This document shows, one piece after another, positions 1 through 9,756 of a stretch of 53,505 nucleotides of DNA. How positions within the stretch are numbered: the first letter of the stretch is position 1; each line of letters starts with the position of its first letter. The stretch covers positions 1-53,505 of the forward strand of contig JALXCD010000103.1 of NCBI GenBank assembly GCA_026991135.1, written 5' to 3'. A model generated the notes under the pieces. It did not search any database and had not been told where the DNA came from. It worked only from the letters and a program-made list of their open reading frames with translations. The stretch comes from Deltaproteobacteria bacterium (GTDB lineage Bacteria > Desulfobacterota > Dissulfuribacteria > Dissulfuribacterales > QOAL01). The position numbers were made by a program, and so were the translations under genes.

Positions 1-167
1 CCTTTTACCACTGGCATAAATTCAAGATAATTCTCTGAAATCTTATATCTTTTCGAAAGATAAAAAAAGTTTCTTGACTTTTTAAAAACTAGACTAAAGG
101 TATGAATATAGCATTTTTGTAAAAAAGTTTTTTTATTATCTTGCAAAAAAGTAAGGGAGGAATAGAA

Positions 168-788
168 ATGCTAGAGTCAGAAAATCGTTTTTGCGATGCC
201 TTTAAATGGGGAGATATAGAAAAAAAATGGAAGTATCATCTCCTTTTAGGCCTTTTTTTTATTATTACAGGGGCTATAGGAATGATCTTAACCCCTCTTA
301 TGACTTTTTCAACAATTCTTCTTTTTGCCTCTTTCATGATGGTAGGAGGGATATTGCAGTTAATTGAAGCCATCCGGGCCGCCAAAGGATGGAAAAGTAG
401 AATACCTCACTTGCTGGGAGGCATTTTATATATCGCAGGTGGGTTTATATCTATCTGGAATCCTGTGGCAGCGTCTTTGGCCCTTACTCTTATTTTAGCA
501 GCATCAATTTTTACTATTGGTTTATTTAGAATTGTAATGGCCTTACAACATAAAAGTGAGCTCCCTGATTGGGGAATAATTTTTATAAGCGGACTCGCCT
601 CTATAGCCATATCTATTTTTATAGGAATTGCTTGGCCTTATTCTGCCATTTGGACCCTTGGGCTTTTTATCTCTATAGATTTAATATTTAACGGATGGGC
701 CCATGTAATCATTGCAATTGCTGCAAAAAAAAAGAATGTTGAGCATCAACAAGATATAGACTACACGGCCACAAAAGTCGCCAATTAA
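168..788 (+). CDS. HdeD/DUF308-like multi-pass membrane protein
   Basis: Hydrophobic ~200 aa protein with repeated TM pairs typical of the HdeD family. ORF opens at 141, but ATG at 168 is preceded by GGGAGG. Confidence 0.8.
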   Translation: MLESENRFCDAFKWGDIEKKWKYHLLLGLFFIITGAIGMILTPLMTFSTILLFASFMMVGGILQLIEAIRAAKGWKSRIPHLLGGILYIAGGFISIWNPVAASLALTLILAASIFTIGLFRIVMALQHKSELPDWGIIFISGLASIAISIFIGIAWPYSAIWTLGLFISIDLIFNGWAHVIIAIAAKKKNVEHQQDIDYTATKVAN

Positions 789-819
789 TAAATTAATATT
801 TTAGAAGGAGGATAAAAAA

Positions 820-1746
820 ATGATTTTTACAAGAATTTTAAAAAAGGAAATCTTTTTTGTTATGGTCATGATCATATCATTTCTGGCCATCACATTACCT
901 ACTACCGGTTCCTGCCAGCAAATACCTGGCGACAAAGGCATCCATCTTAAAACATCTGCTCAGGTATCAAAGGGGGCTGTTGAAAAAGCAAAAAAAAAGG
1001 CAGCAAAAATTAAACAGGAATTCAATAAAAAGGCCATAAAGGCAGTAGCTGACACCTACAAGGTAGTTGATCTTCTTAATAAAAATAAGACAAAAGAAGC
1101 CCTTGATCTCCTAAAAAAGGTGATTGGCGAACTAGAAATAATTCTTGCTGCTAATAAAAATATTTCTCTTATACCCATAAATAGTTACACAGTTGTTATT
1201 GATAGTGATTTTTCTCCTGTGGAAATTGAAAAAAAGATCGCCGAAGTTAAGACAAAACTTAATAATGGGGATATTCAAGGGGCAAGGATACTTTTAGATA
1301 CCTTGCAAAGTGAGATAGACATAATCATTGAAAACTTACCTCTTGCTACTTATCCGGATGCAATGAAGCTTGCTTCAAAATACATAATTAATGATAAAAT
1401 AAACGAAGCAAAAAACGTACTACAAATTGCTCTCAATTCTATGGTGGTGAAAAAAATAATAATCCCTATTCCTCTGATTAGGGCCTATGACCTTATTGAA
1501 GAGGCATCCAAAGTGGCAAAGGCCGATAAGGACCAGGCCCTAAAATATCTTAATGAGGCCAAAAAACAACTCAAACTTGCAAAACTACTCGGGTATGGGA
1601 AGGATGATTTACAGATATACCAAGATTTGCAAAAAAGAATTGACTCTATAAAAAGAGAAATAAAGGGTAAAAACCAGGCGGCAAAGATGTTTGAAGAACT
1701 TATAAAAAAGCTCAAGGAATTTAAGAAAAAACTCTTGTCATCCTAA
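820..1746 (+). CDS. YfdX family protein (secreted, helical)
   Basis: Signal-like N-terminus, then YfdX-like pattern (KAVADTYKVVDLL...LIPINSYTVVIDSDFSP...GDIQGARILLDTL...IPIPLIRAYDLI). Strong SD AGAAGGAGG upstream. Confidence 0.8.
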   Translation: MIFTRILKKEIFFVMVMIISFLAITLPTTGSCQQIPGDKGIHLKTSAQVSKGAVEKAKKKAAKIKQEFNKKAIKAVADTYKVVDLLNKNKTKEALDLLKKVIGELEIILAANKNISLIPINSYTVVIDSDFSPVEIEKKIAEVKTKLNNGDIQGARILLDTLQSEIDIIIENLPLATYPDAMKLASKYIINDKINEAKNVLQIALNSMVVKKIIIPIPLIRAYDLIEEASKVAKADKDQALKYLNEAKKQLKLAKLLGYGKDDLQIYQDLQKRIDSIKREIKGKNQAAKMFEELIKKLKEFKKKLLSS

Positions 1747-1768
1747 CCAAATAAAAAACAAAATTCAC

Positions 1769-1814
1769 GGCAAAAAGCTTGCGGATAATCATCTGTGGGC
1801 TTTTTGCCTTATTT
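1769..1814 (+). terminator. Rho-independent terminator after the yfdX-like gene
   Basis: GGCAAAAAGC (1769-1778) pairs with GCTTTTTGCC (1799-1808); inner G-U/G-C pairs extend the stem; T-rich tail follows. Confidence 0.65.
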
Positions 1815-1914
1815 AATAGGAAAAAAATTTTATGAAAGGGGAGCTTATTTTACTTAACAATATTTTCAAAAAGACATTAAATAGAATACGGCCTAAATTC
1901 ACCAATTCTTTTCC

Positions 1915-1943
1915 TTGACTTTTACCATTGGTCCATTTATGGT
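1915..1943 (+). promoter_or_regulatory. Candidate sigma-70-like promoter of the cold-shock gene
   Basis: TTGACT (1915-1920), 17-nt spacer, TATGGT (1938-1943); about 185 nt upstream of the csp start codon. Confidence 0.4.
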
Positions 1944-2134
1944 ATCGATATTCAAAGAAATTGAGGTGGTTGTAGCCTTTCAATCAATCCCCTTTTTTCT
2001 TTGTTAATCAAGTCACTTAGTTTGGATTCAGAAGTACCTTCAAAGTGGATCTCCCTCTTTGAGGCTTTTCGAACCAGTAAGTGCAACAAAATGGGGCGAA
2101 ACACCCAAAGAATACTTTAAAGGAGGAAGATCTC

Positions 2135-2329
2135 ATGAAGGGAACAGTAAAGTGGTTTAACGATCAAAAGGGTTTTGGTTTTATTTCACAGGATCAGGGG
2201 CCAGATGTCTTTGTTCATTATACTGCTATTCAGGGCAATGGTTTTAAGTCCCTTGAAGAGGGTCAGACAGTTGAGTTTGACATTACCGAAGGTCCAAAGG
2301 GCCCTCAGGCATCAAATGTAAGGGCATAG
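2135..2329 (+). CDS. Cold-shock domain protein (CspA family)
   Basis: [33 protein letters not shown] with RNP1/RNP2 motifs. ATG at 2135 preceded by AAAGGAGG; the ORF-track start at 2081 is upstream of this. Confidence 0.95.
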   Translation: MKGTVKWFNDQKGFGFISQDQGPDVFVHYTAIQGNGFKSLEEGQTVEFDITEGPKGPQASNVRA

Positions 2330-2354
2330 GACAATTAACACCAAAAGACATGTT

Positions 2355-2384
2355 AAGGCAGGTCAAAAAGACCTGCCTTTTTAT
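2355..2384 (+). terminator. Rho-independent terminator
   Basis: Perfect 10-bp stem AAGGCAGGTC/GACCTGCCTT, AAAAA loop, T-rich tail. Confidence 0.9.
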
Positions 2385-2402
2385 TTCAGAAAAGGAGTAA
2401 AA

Positions 2403-2675
2403 ATGAAACTTTATATTGGTAATCTTGCCTATAATGTCCAGGAAGAAGAAGTCAGAAAAATGCTTGAAGAATTCGGCCCTCTTGACTCTTTTGATTGGAT
2501 TACTGACAAATACACTGGAAAGTCCAGGGGTTTTTGTTTTGCAGAAATGAATAACTCAAATGCAGATACTGCCATTAAGGCCTTAAATGGAAAGGAATTT
2601 CATGGACGGTATCTAAAAATAAATGAAGCAAGGGCAAAAAAGGGCAAAAACAAAAGACGGAGACGTTACTGGTAA
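2403..2675 (+). CDS. RRM-type RNA-binding protein
   Basis: KLYIGNLAYNV (RNP2) and KSRGFCFAEM (RNP1), basic C-terminal tail. Confidence 0.92.
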   Translation: MKLYIGNLAYNVQEEEVRKMLEEFGPLDSFDWITDKYTGKSRGFCFAEMNNSNADTAIKALNGKEFHGRYLKINEARAKKGKNKRRRRYW

Positions 2676-2709
2676 TTTTCTTTCTTTTCATAAGACAGAA
2701 TTCAATGTA

Positions 2710-2741
2710 AAAAAGCCGCTAGATCTATGGCGGCTTTTTTT
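2710..2741 (+). terminator. Rho-independent terminator
   Basis: AAAAAGCCGC/GCGGCTTTTT stem around a TAGATCTAT loop, T run. Confidence 0.85.
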
Positions 2742-2771
2742 GTGAGCTGATTTGATTTACACTTTTCAGTC

Positions 2772-3800
2772 ATGAGTAATTCATCCAAAGGGCCAAGATT
2801 TGTTCTTGGAGTCGAGACATCCTGTGACGAGACCTGTGCGGCAGTTCTTTTACACGGGAAGGAAGTCCTAAGCAATATTGTTTCATCCCAGATTGAAATC
2901 CATGCTGAATTTGGAGGAATTGTCCCTGAAATTGCCAGTAGAAAACACATAGAGGCCATTAACATTGTTGTAAAAAAGGCTATCAAGGAGGCAGATATTG
3001 ATTTTGACCATATTGATGGGATTGCAGTTACCCAGGGCCCAGGGCTTGTTGGCTCACTGGTTGTTGGACTCTCCTATGCAAAGGCATGTGCATTTTCATC
3101 TGGAAAAAAGATTACCGGTGTAAATCATGTCCATGCACATCTTTTGGCACCTTTTCTGTCAGAAAAAGGGTTAAGGTTCCCCTTTACTGGCCTTGTTGTT
3201 TCAGGGGGCCATACAAGCCTCTACTATGTCTCGGACTATTTGTCATTTAAACCCATTGGGAAAACCAGAGATGACGCAGCAGGAGAGGCATTTGACAAGG
3301 TCGCAAAAATCCTTGGCCTTCCATATCCAGGAGGGCCAGTAATAAGCAGGCTTTCAATTGAAGGGGACAAAGACGCCTTTAAATTTCCAAGGGCTATGCT
3401 TCCTAACTCCCCCTTTGATTTTAGCTTTAGCGGTCTTAAGACAGCAGTCTTACAGGCTGTTAAAAGGCTTGAAAAAGGAAAGGCATCCATTCCTTTAAAT
3501 GATATCTGTGCCTCTTTTCAAGAATCAGTTGTTGATGTGCTTGTAAAAAAGACAATAATGGCAGCTAAAGAATGTAACTGTAAAAATGTGGTAATTTCCG
3601 GAGGGGTAGCTGCCAATGAAAGGCTGAGATATGTAATGCAAAAGGCATGTGAGGCTGAGGGATTAAGGCTTTTTTACCCTGATCTATCCCTTTGTACAGA
3701 CAATGCCGCCATGGTAGCCCTTTGTGGATTTCATCAAATAAAAGAAGGAATACTTTTGGGGCCAGAGGCAGATGTGTATTCGAGAATTGCCTTTCCCTGA
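2772..3800 (+). CDS. tsaD: tRNA N6-adenosine threonylcarbamoyltransferase
   Basis: VLGVETSCDETCAAV, metal-binding HVHAH, SGGHTSL, GGVAAN motifs of the Kae1/TsaD family. Confidence 0.97.
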   Translation: MSNSSKGPRFVLGVETSCDETCAAVLLHGKEVLSNIVSSQIEIHAEFGGIVPEIASRKHIEAINIVVKKAIKEADIDFDHIDGIAVTQGPGLVGSLVVGLSYAKACAFSSGKKITGVNHVHAHLLAPFLSEKGLRFPFTGLVVSGGHTSLYYVSDYLSFKPIGKTRDDAAGEAFDKVAKILGLPYPGGPVISRLSIEGDKDAFKFPRAMLPNSPFDFSFSGLKTAVLQAVKRLEKGKASIPLNDICASFQESVVDVLVKKTIMAAKECNCKNVVISGGVAANERLRYVMQKACEAEGLRLFYPDLSLCTDNAAMVALCGFHQIKEGILLGPEADVYSRIAFP

Positions 3801-4048
3801 TCCCAATAACAATCAAGCTCACTTTCTGCAATTGGACTTCAACAAAAACGCAGTCAGGTAGAGTGAAATATTATGCACTTGTTGATTTATATTGGAAAGG
3901 CGCTACATGTCCGAAATTACTCTCCAATATTCTTTCCTCTTTTTGAAGTCTTTTTTACTATTACAGAAGACACTTAGGACATATTTTTTGATTTCTTGTG
4001 CCTGCTTCTCATTATACAAGACTGTATGCTTTTTTCTACCTCTTGTGC

Positions 4049-4546
4049 CTAACTTTCAGATATGTAGCTAGCTATTAATTGTCTTATTTTGTGAATGCTA
4101 TATGTGGCCTGAACAGGAACTTTAATTAGAGGAATATTGGCCGAACGGCAGGCACTATCTAAAAATTTATCTCTATCTTTTCTTTTTAGGGAATCATGTG
4201 AACTGTCATTAAGTTCGATCGCACATAAAATAGATAAATCATTTTTGTCGCAAAGTAAAAAATCAAAGTGTTTTCCAGATATTTTATTAAATGCTTTTTG
4301 CCAATCACTACGAGACATTCCTTTTTGAGGAGTAATAACATCAGCCACTCGGACTTTACCGAATACTTGAGTATTATCACCTACACTTTGCATAAGTACA
4401 CCAAGAAAGGAACGTTCAGCTGGACTAAAAAGAAAATCTCGTTTTCTATATTGGTATGAAGTTGGTCTCTCTTCCTGCTTTTGTAAGAGCTTTAAAATTT
4501 GGACAGCAAATAACGCGACAATGACTAAAATTATTGCCCAACTCAC
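4049..4546 (-). CDS. DUF2726-like protein with N-terminal TM helix
   Basis: TM helix then FLFSPAERSFLGVL...FDFLLCDKNDLSILCAIELNDSSH...LIKVP, the DUF2726/endonuclease-like pattern. Confidence 0.75.
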   Translation of the reverse strand: MSWAIILVIVALFAVQILKLLQKQEERPTSYQYRKRDFLFSPAERSFLGVLMQSVGDNTQVFGKVRVADVITPQKGMSRSDWQKAFNKISGKHFDFLLCDKNDLSILCAIELNDSSHDSLKRKDRDKFLDSACRSANIPLIKVPVQATYSIHKIRQLIASYISES

Positions 4547-4574
4547 CTGTTTCTCCTTTTATGCATATATATTA

Positions 4575-6935
4575 TTATTGAAAGGATGAAACCTTGAAGC
4601 GCCTCATTATTTTTTCAACCTGTTTTGCCTTTTGGCTCAGTTCTTCCATGGAAGAAAGAGCGGATTCTGCGCCCTTTGAGTTTTGAATGGCTACCTTTGC
4701 CATGGTATCCATAAGCTTTTGAAGCTCACTGCTCCTTTCGCGCTGCTTTGATGTCCTGTTTGTAATTTCAGAAGAATTCAGGACAACCTTTTCTACTGTT
4801 TCAACGGCTGTCCTTGTTGTTACTGTTGTGGTATTGGCGATGGAGGCAATTTCATCGCTGATATTTTCAAGCTCACCTATGGCCTTTTCTGCAAGCATCC
4901 TTCTTTCTGCCTGTTTATTTGTCATATCCACAATTGATTTTGACTGGAGCTTAAGCCCCTCCATGGAGTCCAAAAGTTCTTGAATGGAGGACTTTTGTCT
5001 TCCAGTAACTCTTGCAATATCAATGGTAACCTTACTTGAATTTTCCACTGTGTTAAGGAGTTCACCCAATGTCTTTTCACTTTCTGCAGCAAGTTTGAGA
5101 CCCTTTTGAACACTTTCCGTGCTCTCTTCTATGAGACTTTCAATTTCCTTTGTGGATTCACTGGTTCTATCTGCAAGCTTTCTAATTTCATCGGCAACGA
5201 CTGCAAAGCCTCGTCCATGCTCACCAGCCCTTGCTGCCTCAATTGCAGCATTAAGGGCCAAAAGGTTTGTCTGTTCGGCAATATCGGAGATAAGATCAAT
5301 AATTTCTCTCACCTGTTCAGAGCTTTTTGCTATTTCCTCCATACCCTTAACAGTTTCATTAATGGCTGCCTGTCCCTTTTGGGCACTTTCAAGAGTAACT
5401 TGTGCCTGTGTGGCTGCACTGTTAGCCTCGTTGGCCATCTCCTCCAATTCAGCAGCCATCTTATTTAGGGCCTTGGCGGTCTTTTCAGCGGCCTCAGACT
5501 GTCTAATTGCCCTTTCCTGGACTTTTTTAGCAGTCTCTCCCATTGCGGCAACGGTCTTGGCAACCTCCCTTGCCCCTTCTTTGTTCTCGCCTGAAACCTC
5601 TGTAATCTTCGCATTGGTCTTGGCCATCTCTTCAATAACCTGGGCGGCCTCCTTTGCCAATTTGGCAGAAGACTCTGCATGAAATGCCACTTCTTGAGCA
5701 GTTTTACCCATGAGTGCTACTCGATTTCGAACATCTTCTGCCCTTTTTGCCTGAAGAGAGGCATTTTCTGTAATGGACTTCGCAATATCATAGACACCTG
5801 TACTTGATTTGCTAAATTCCATACTAGCTTTAATAACATCTCTGAAGGTATCTTGAAGACTTGAAAGAAATCGATTGACCGATTCCGCCATCTTACCAAC
5901 TTCATCCTTCCTGTTTACTTCAAGCCTTGATGTAAGGTCCATATTTAGCGCTGTTTTATTTAAAAATTCTGCTGCCTGTACAATTGGGCCGGCAACGTCC
6001 CTATTAAGAAAATATGCTAGAAGTAGAAGCATTAAAAATACTATTCCATTTGCTATTAAGGTTGGCTGCAAAAGTTTTTTTATTGAGGATGCAAAAAAAT
6101 CTTCTGAAGCAAAGGATACTGCAATCCCTTTTTCACCGCTAAGCCTGGTAAAAACCTTTAAGGGACTCACTGACATTGCCATCTTGGCAGTCTTATCTTC
6201 AACAACACCGTGACCAACTCCAAGCTTAAATGCGTTATCTCTAACCCATGAAGGTGCATTTTTCCCCAGTTCACTCATGTTTTTGGAAAAGATGATTTTC
6301 CCTGCTTCATCTAAAAATAAGACCTTTCCTGAAATTGTACTAATCTTTTTGAGCCACAGGCCCATGTGTGATACTAAAATTTTAGGCCTTATAGAGGCGA
6401 TCAAAACACCCTTTGTGCTATCACTCGTGTTTATTGAACGAACAAGAAAATATTGTTTTGCCCCTGAAAGACCTTCTATGGTTTCAGGTCCAAGTATATA
6501 GGCCTCCTTTGAAAACCTTATTTGATTTTTAGGGAGGATCTTTCCTAGATATTTGGTTTTGTCTGCAGCAATAACTTTAAGATTTTCATCAGCTACCAAC
6601 AAAGATGAATAATAGGGATATTTAGAAATCATATTTCTTAAAAGGCCATTGGCGCCTGAAAATCCATTTCCTTCCACAAGAGAAGTTTGAATAGGATTGA
6701 GATGTGCCAGGGTATTTACGTCATTTAATCTGTTTTGGAAAAAGGTATCAAAAGACTCTGAAAGCCCTGTATTGATAAGGCCAAGCCTTTTTACTCCCTC
6801 ATCTTTCAATATGTTGTTTATGGAAAGAAAATGGTACCCCTGGCTCAAAAGGGCCACAATGCCGGTAAATATAATGAGCACCAAGACCTTATTTTGAAGT
6901 TTCATATCCCTAAAATTGCCTAATCGCCCAATCAT
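4575..6935 (-). CDS. Methyl-accepting chemotaxis protein (periplasmic sensor, HAMP, signalling domain)
   Basis: MCP hairpin tip [37 protein letters not shown]; two TM helices bracketing a periplasmic domain. Confidence 0.95.
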   Translation of the reverse strand: MIGRLGNFRDMKLQNKVLVLIIFTGIVALLSQGYHFLSINNILKDEGVKRLGLINTGLSESFDTFFQNRLNDVNTLAHLNPIQTSLVEGNGFSGANGLLRNMISKYPYYSSLLVADENLKVIAADKTKYLGKILPKNQIRFSKEAYILGPETIEGLSGAKQYFLVRSINTSDSTKGVLIASIRPKILVSHMGLWLKKISTISGKVLFLDEAGKIIFSKNMSELGKNAPSWVRDNAFKLGVGHGVVEDKTAKMAMSVSPLKVFTRLSGEKGIAVSFASEDFFASSIKKLLQPTLIANGIVFLMLLLLAYFLNRDVAGPIVQAAEFLNKTALNMDLTSRLEVNRKDEVGKMAESVNRFLSSLQDTFRDVIKASMEFSKSSTGVYDIAKSITENASLQAKRAEDVRNRVALMGKTAQEVAFHAESSAKLAKEAAQVIEEMAKTNAKITEVSGENKEGAREVAKTVAAMGETAKKVQERAIRQSEAAEKTAKALNKMAAELEEMANEANSAATQAQVTLESAQKGQAAINETVKGMEEIAKSSEQVREIIDLISDIAEQTNLLALNAAIEAARAGEHGRGFAVVADEIRKLADRTSESTKEIESLIEESTESVQKGLKLAAESEKTLGELLNTVENSSKVTIDIARVTGRQKSSIQELLDSMEGLKLQSKSIVDMTNKQAERRMLAEKAIGELENISDEIASIANTTTVTTRTAVETVEKVVLNSSEITNRTSKQRERSSELQKLMDTMAKVAIQNSKGAESALSSMEELSQKAKQVEKIMRRFKVSSFQ

Positions 6936-6969
6936 TGGACTCCTCCTATTTTTATTATGCTTTTAAAAA

Positions 6970-7407
6970 TTATTTTAGAAATTCCAATACTAACCTGGCA
7001 TCAATTAATGGAACCTGGCCATGATTACTTACATAAATGTGGCAAAGAGGATTATCGTTGCCCTCCCCAAGATCATAAGCTTCTATGTCTTCCATAGATC
7101 TAACTCCATCGGTCCTCAAACCTATTACTTCTTTTCCGGATCTCAAAAGTATAACAGTTCCTTTAAGATCTCCTGAAGATGTCTGATCATTTGTTTTTCC
7201 AGGCCACTTATCAACAACAGGTATTACTTCGCCTCTCACATTGATTACGCCAAAGACCCCTTCTTTTGAATTAGGAAGGGGGGTAATTTTCGATGTTCTG
7301 ACCACCTCTTTGACTTTGTTTAACTCACATGCCCAAAGCGTATTATTTGAAGAAAATATCAGGGCTTTTCCAAGGCTAGCAGGACCTTCATCCTTTTGAA
7401 GAGACAA
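6970..7407 (-). CDS. CheW-like chemotaxis coupling protein
   Basis: CheW fold pattern (VKEVVRTSKITPLPNSKEGVFGVINVRGEVIPVVD); directly upstream of the MCP gene on the same strand. Confidence 0.88.
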   Translation of the reverse strand: MSLQKDEGPASLGKALIFSSNNTLWACELNKVKEVVRTSKITPLPNSKEGVFGVINVRGEVIPVVDKWPGKTNDQTSSGDLKGTVILLRSGKEVIGLRTDGVRSMEDIEAYDLGEGNDNPLCHIYVSNHGQVPLIDARLVLEFLK

Positions 7408-7482
7408 TTTTAGCCTCCTTATAACTCTTCTCTTTTTCTTTTCGGAAAAAAAGGCTAAGACTTAAAGAAGAATATTGTTTAG

Positions 7483-8055
7483 TTAATGGATTTTAGTAGG
7501 ACCGCTTAGATAAAAACCTTTTAATCTTGAATATATTGGCCCGGTCTGAGTCAAAACACTTTTCATGAGACTTACTTCATTGACCTGAAAACTTGCAGGC
7601 GGGACCTTTGTATTTAAAAATGTATCTAAGTCCCTCAAATTTGAAATGCTTTTTACCCTTGCAACAGTTATATGAGGAACAAAAGACCTTTCTTCCCTTT
7701 TAAAACCAAATTGTTGAAGGCCATCTTCTATCCCCCTTTGAAGATTTCCAAGCTCCTTGACCTCTCCTTTAACCCCAAGCCATAAAACCCTTGGCCTAAC
7801 CCTATTGGGGAAGACTCCGGCTTTAGAAAGGGAAAGGGTAAAGGGTGTAAAATCGGAAACTATCGTATTCAGGGTATCAGCCATTGGCTCTATTAAGGAT
7901 TCATCCACATCCCCTAAAAACTTCAGTGTTATATGGCAATTATTTACACTTACCCACTTTATTCTCCCTCTAACTCCCTGCCATAGGGATTTGGAAGAGC
8001 TTAGAAAATTTTTGACTTCACTGGAGAGGTTTATAGCCAGGAAGCAACGTATCAT
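7483..8055 (-). CDS. thpR: RNA 2',3'-cyclic phosphodiesterase (2H family)
   Basis: MIRCFLAINL, two HxTx motifs (HITLKFLG, HITVARV). Confidence 0.92.
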   Translation of the reverse strand: MIRCFLAINLSSEVKNFLSSSKSLWQGVRGRIKWVSVNNCHITLKFLGDVDESLIEPMADTLNTIVSDFTPFTLSLSKAGVFPNRVRPRVLWLGVKGEVKELGNLQRGIEDGLQQFGFKREERSFVPHITVARVKSISNLRDLDTFLNTKVPPASFQVNEVSLMKSVLTQTGPIYSRLKGFYLSGPTKIH

Positions 8056-9292
8056 AAAGGAGTATCCTCCTTATCCAGTCCAGGGCTGTTTCAACCGTTA
8101 ATCTTCTGACCTCATTTCTTGAACCTGGAAATAAAAACCTGTGGACAAGCTCCCTGTCTTTTACCATGACTCCGATAAAGACTGTGCCAACTGGCTTGTC
8201 CTTGGTTCCTCCTGTAGGCCCGGCTATCCCTGTAATTGCTATATTTACATCTGTGCCCGTAAGCCTTCTAACACCCCTTACCATTTCAAGGGCAGTCTCC
8301 TTGCTGACAGCCCCATACTGCGAAAGGGTTTCATGCCTTACCCCAAGATTTTGTTCCTTCGCCCTGTTTGTATAGGTGACAATGGATCGGTCAAACCAGT
8401 TTGAGCTACCTGAAACACCTGTGACAGTTGCCCCTAAAAGCCCTCCCGTACATGATTCTGCACTTGAAAGGACAAGATTTCTTTCCGTCATTATCTGTCC
8501 CAGTGTCTCTTCAAGGCTCCCCTCGTCTCCAATGGCAACAATATCCTTTTCAAATTCTGATTTAATCACTGAAGAAGCCTTGAAAATCGCTTCATCAACC
8601 CTTTCCTGTGAGCTTGAACTAGCGGTAATGCTTATGTGGACTTCTGGGAAGACGGGATAATAGCCTATTTTTACTTCGCTGTGCTCTTTTTCTATATTTT
8701 TAAGCCTTACATTAATTTCAGTTTCGGTGGGGCCAAAGAGCTTAAAAAGTCTTTGAACCACAAAGGGACGTTCACTGTCTAGTTCGTTAAGCCGTGGAAT
8801 CACCCTTTTTACCATGTGATCCTTTAATTGTTCTGGAACACCGGGCAAAAAGAAAAGATAAACTCCACCGTATTCGAGCTGATAACCTGCAGCATGTCCC
8901 TGGGGATTAAGGACCTTGGCACCCTTTGGAAGCATGGTGAGTTTCTTCATAAACTGTTTAAGGGCGCCTTTGTCCAGATGTGCCTCCATCTCTTCTATCT
9001 GCTGCTGAACTAGATTATTTTTTTCAAGAGGCAACCCAAGGGCCTTTGATACTGCTTCATTGGTTATGTCATCGGTTGTAGGTCCAAGGCCTCCTGATAT
9101 TATGACAAACTGACTATTTCTTAATGCCGAGAGTAAGGCCTTTTTTATTTCATTGGTATCGTCCCCCACAACAGTTATTCTTTTTAAGAAGTGGCCATTT
9201 ATGAAGAGTCTTGAGGCAACAAAGCTACTTGTGGTGTTTATTACCCTTCCACTAAGAAGTTCATCTCCAATGGCAAGAATCTCTCCAATCAT
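8018..9292 (-). CDS. cinA: CinA family protein (competence/damage-inducible; NMN deamidase domain)
   Basis: IGEILAIGDELLSGRVINTT and C-terminal SAESCTGGLLGATVTGVSGSS; overlaps thpR by 38 nt. Confidence 0.95.
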   Translation of the reverse strand: MIGEILAIGDELLSGRVINTTSSFVASRLFINGHFLKRITVVGDDTNEIKKALLSALRNSQFVIISGGLGPTTDDITNEAVSKALGLPLEKNNLVQQQIEEMEAHLDKGALKQFMKKLTMLPKGAKVLNPQGHAAGYQLEYGGVYLFFLPGVPEQLKDHMVKRVIPRLNELDSERPFVVQRLFKLFGPTETEINVRLKNIEKEHSEVKIGYYPVFPEVHISITASSSSQERVDEAIFKASSVIKSEFEKDIVAIGDEGSLEETLGQIMTERNLVLSSAESCTGGLLGATVTGVSGSSNWFDRSIVTYTNRAKEQNLGVRHETLSQYGAVSKETALEMVRGVRRLTGTDVNIAITGIAGPTGGTKDKPVGTVFIGVMVKDRELVHRFLFPGSRNEVRRLTVETALDWIRRILLYDTLLPGYKPLQ

Positions 9293-9756
9293 GACAGAAA
9301 TAGACTCCCAAAACGGAATAAAAGATTGACAATTACCCCGGCCATAACATCATCCATCATGATGCCGGCCCCCCTTTTAAAAATTGTCTCCATTTGTTTT
9401 ACAGGAAAAGGTTTGTAAATGTCAAATGCCCTAAAAAGTAAAAACTGTATCAAAACACTAGAAAAAGAAATTGGAATCAGCCAAAGGGATATGGCCATAC
9501 CCGCAATTTCATCTATAACTACTATTTGTGGGTCCTTTCCTCCAAGTCTTTCTTCCACCCTTGTAGATACATAGCACCCTAAAAGAACCAGGAAAATTAG
9601 AAAAAAAAGCCCCAATATCAAGGGCAAAAAATTGACCAAAAGACCTATTAATATTCCCAAAAGGGCACCTGCTGTCCCTGGGGCCTTTGGCACATATCCA
9701 AGGCCAAGGCCTGTTGCAATTAAAAAGGAAATTTTTTCCCTAAAGGTCTTTTTCAT
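9289..9756 (-). CDS. pgpA: Phosphatidylglycerophosphatase A
   Basis: ATGLGLGYVPKAPGTAGALLG, VVIDEIAGM, GIMMDDVMAGV motifs. Confidence 0.93.
   Translation of the reverse strand: MKKTFREKISFLIATGLGLGYVPKAPGTAGALLGILIGLLVNFLPLILGLFFLIFLVLLGCYVSTRVEERLGGKDPQIVVIDEIAGMAISLWLIPISFSSVLIQFLLFRAFDIYKPFPVKQMETIFKRGAGIMMDDVMAGVIVNLLFRFGSLFLS

Noticed and set aside
74-106. TTGACT / TATGAA promoter candidate before the HdeD-like gene
   Set aside because: Spacer about 21 nt, too long for a standard sigma-70 promoter.
3692-3946. 84-aa ORF overlapping the 3' end of tsaD
   Set aside because: Out-of-frame overlap with a confident TsaD coding region; no recognisable domain.
5119-5682. 187-aa plus-strand ORF inside the MCP gene
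   Set aside because: Antisense shadow of the Ala/Glu-rich MCP signalling domain; Ser/Ala-rich translation without family features.
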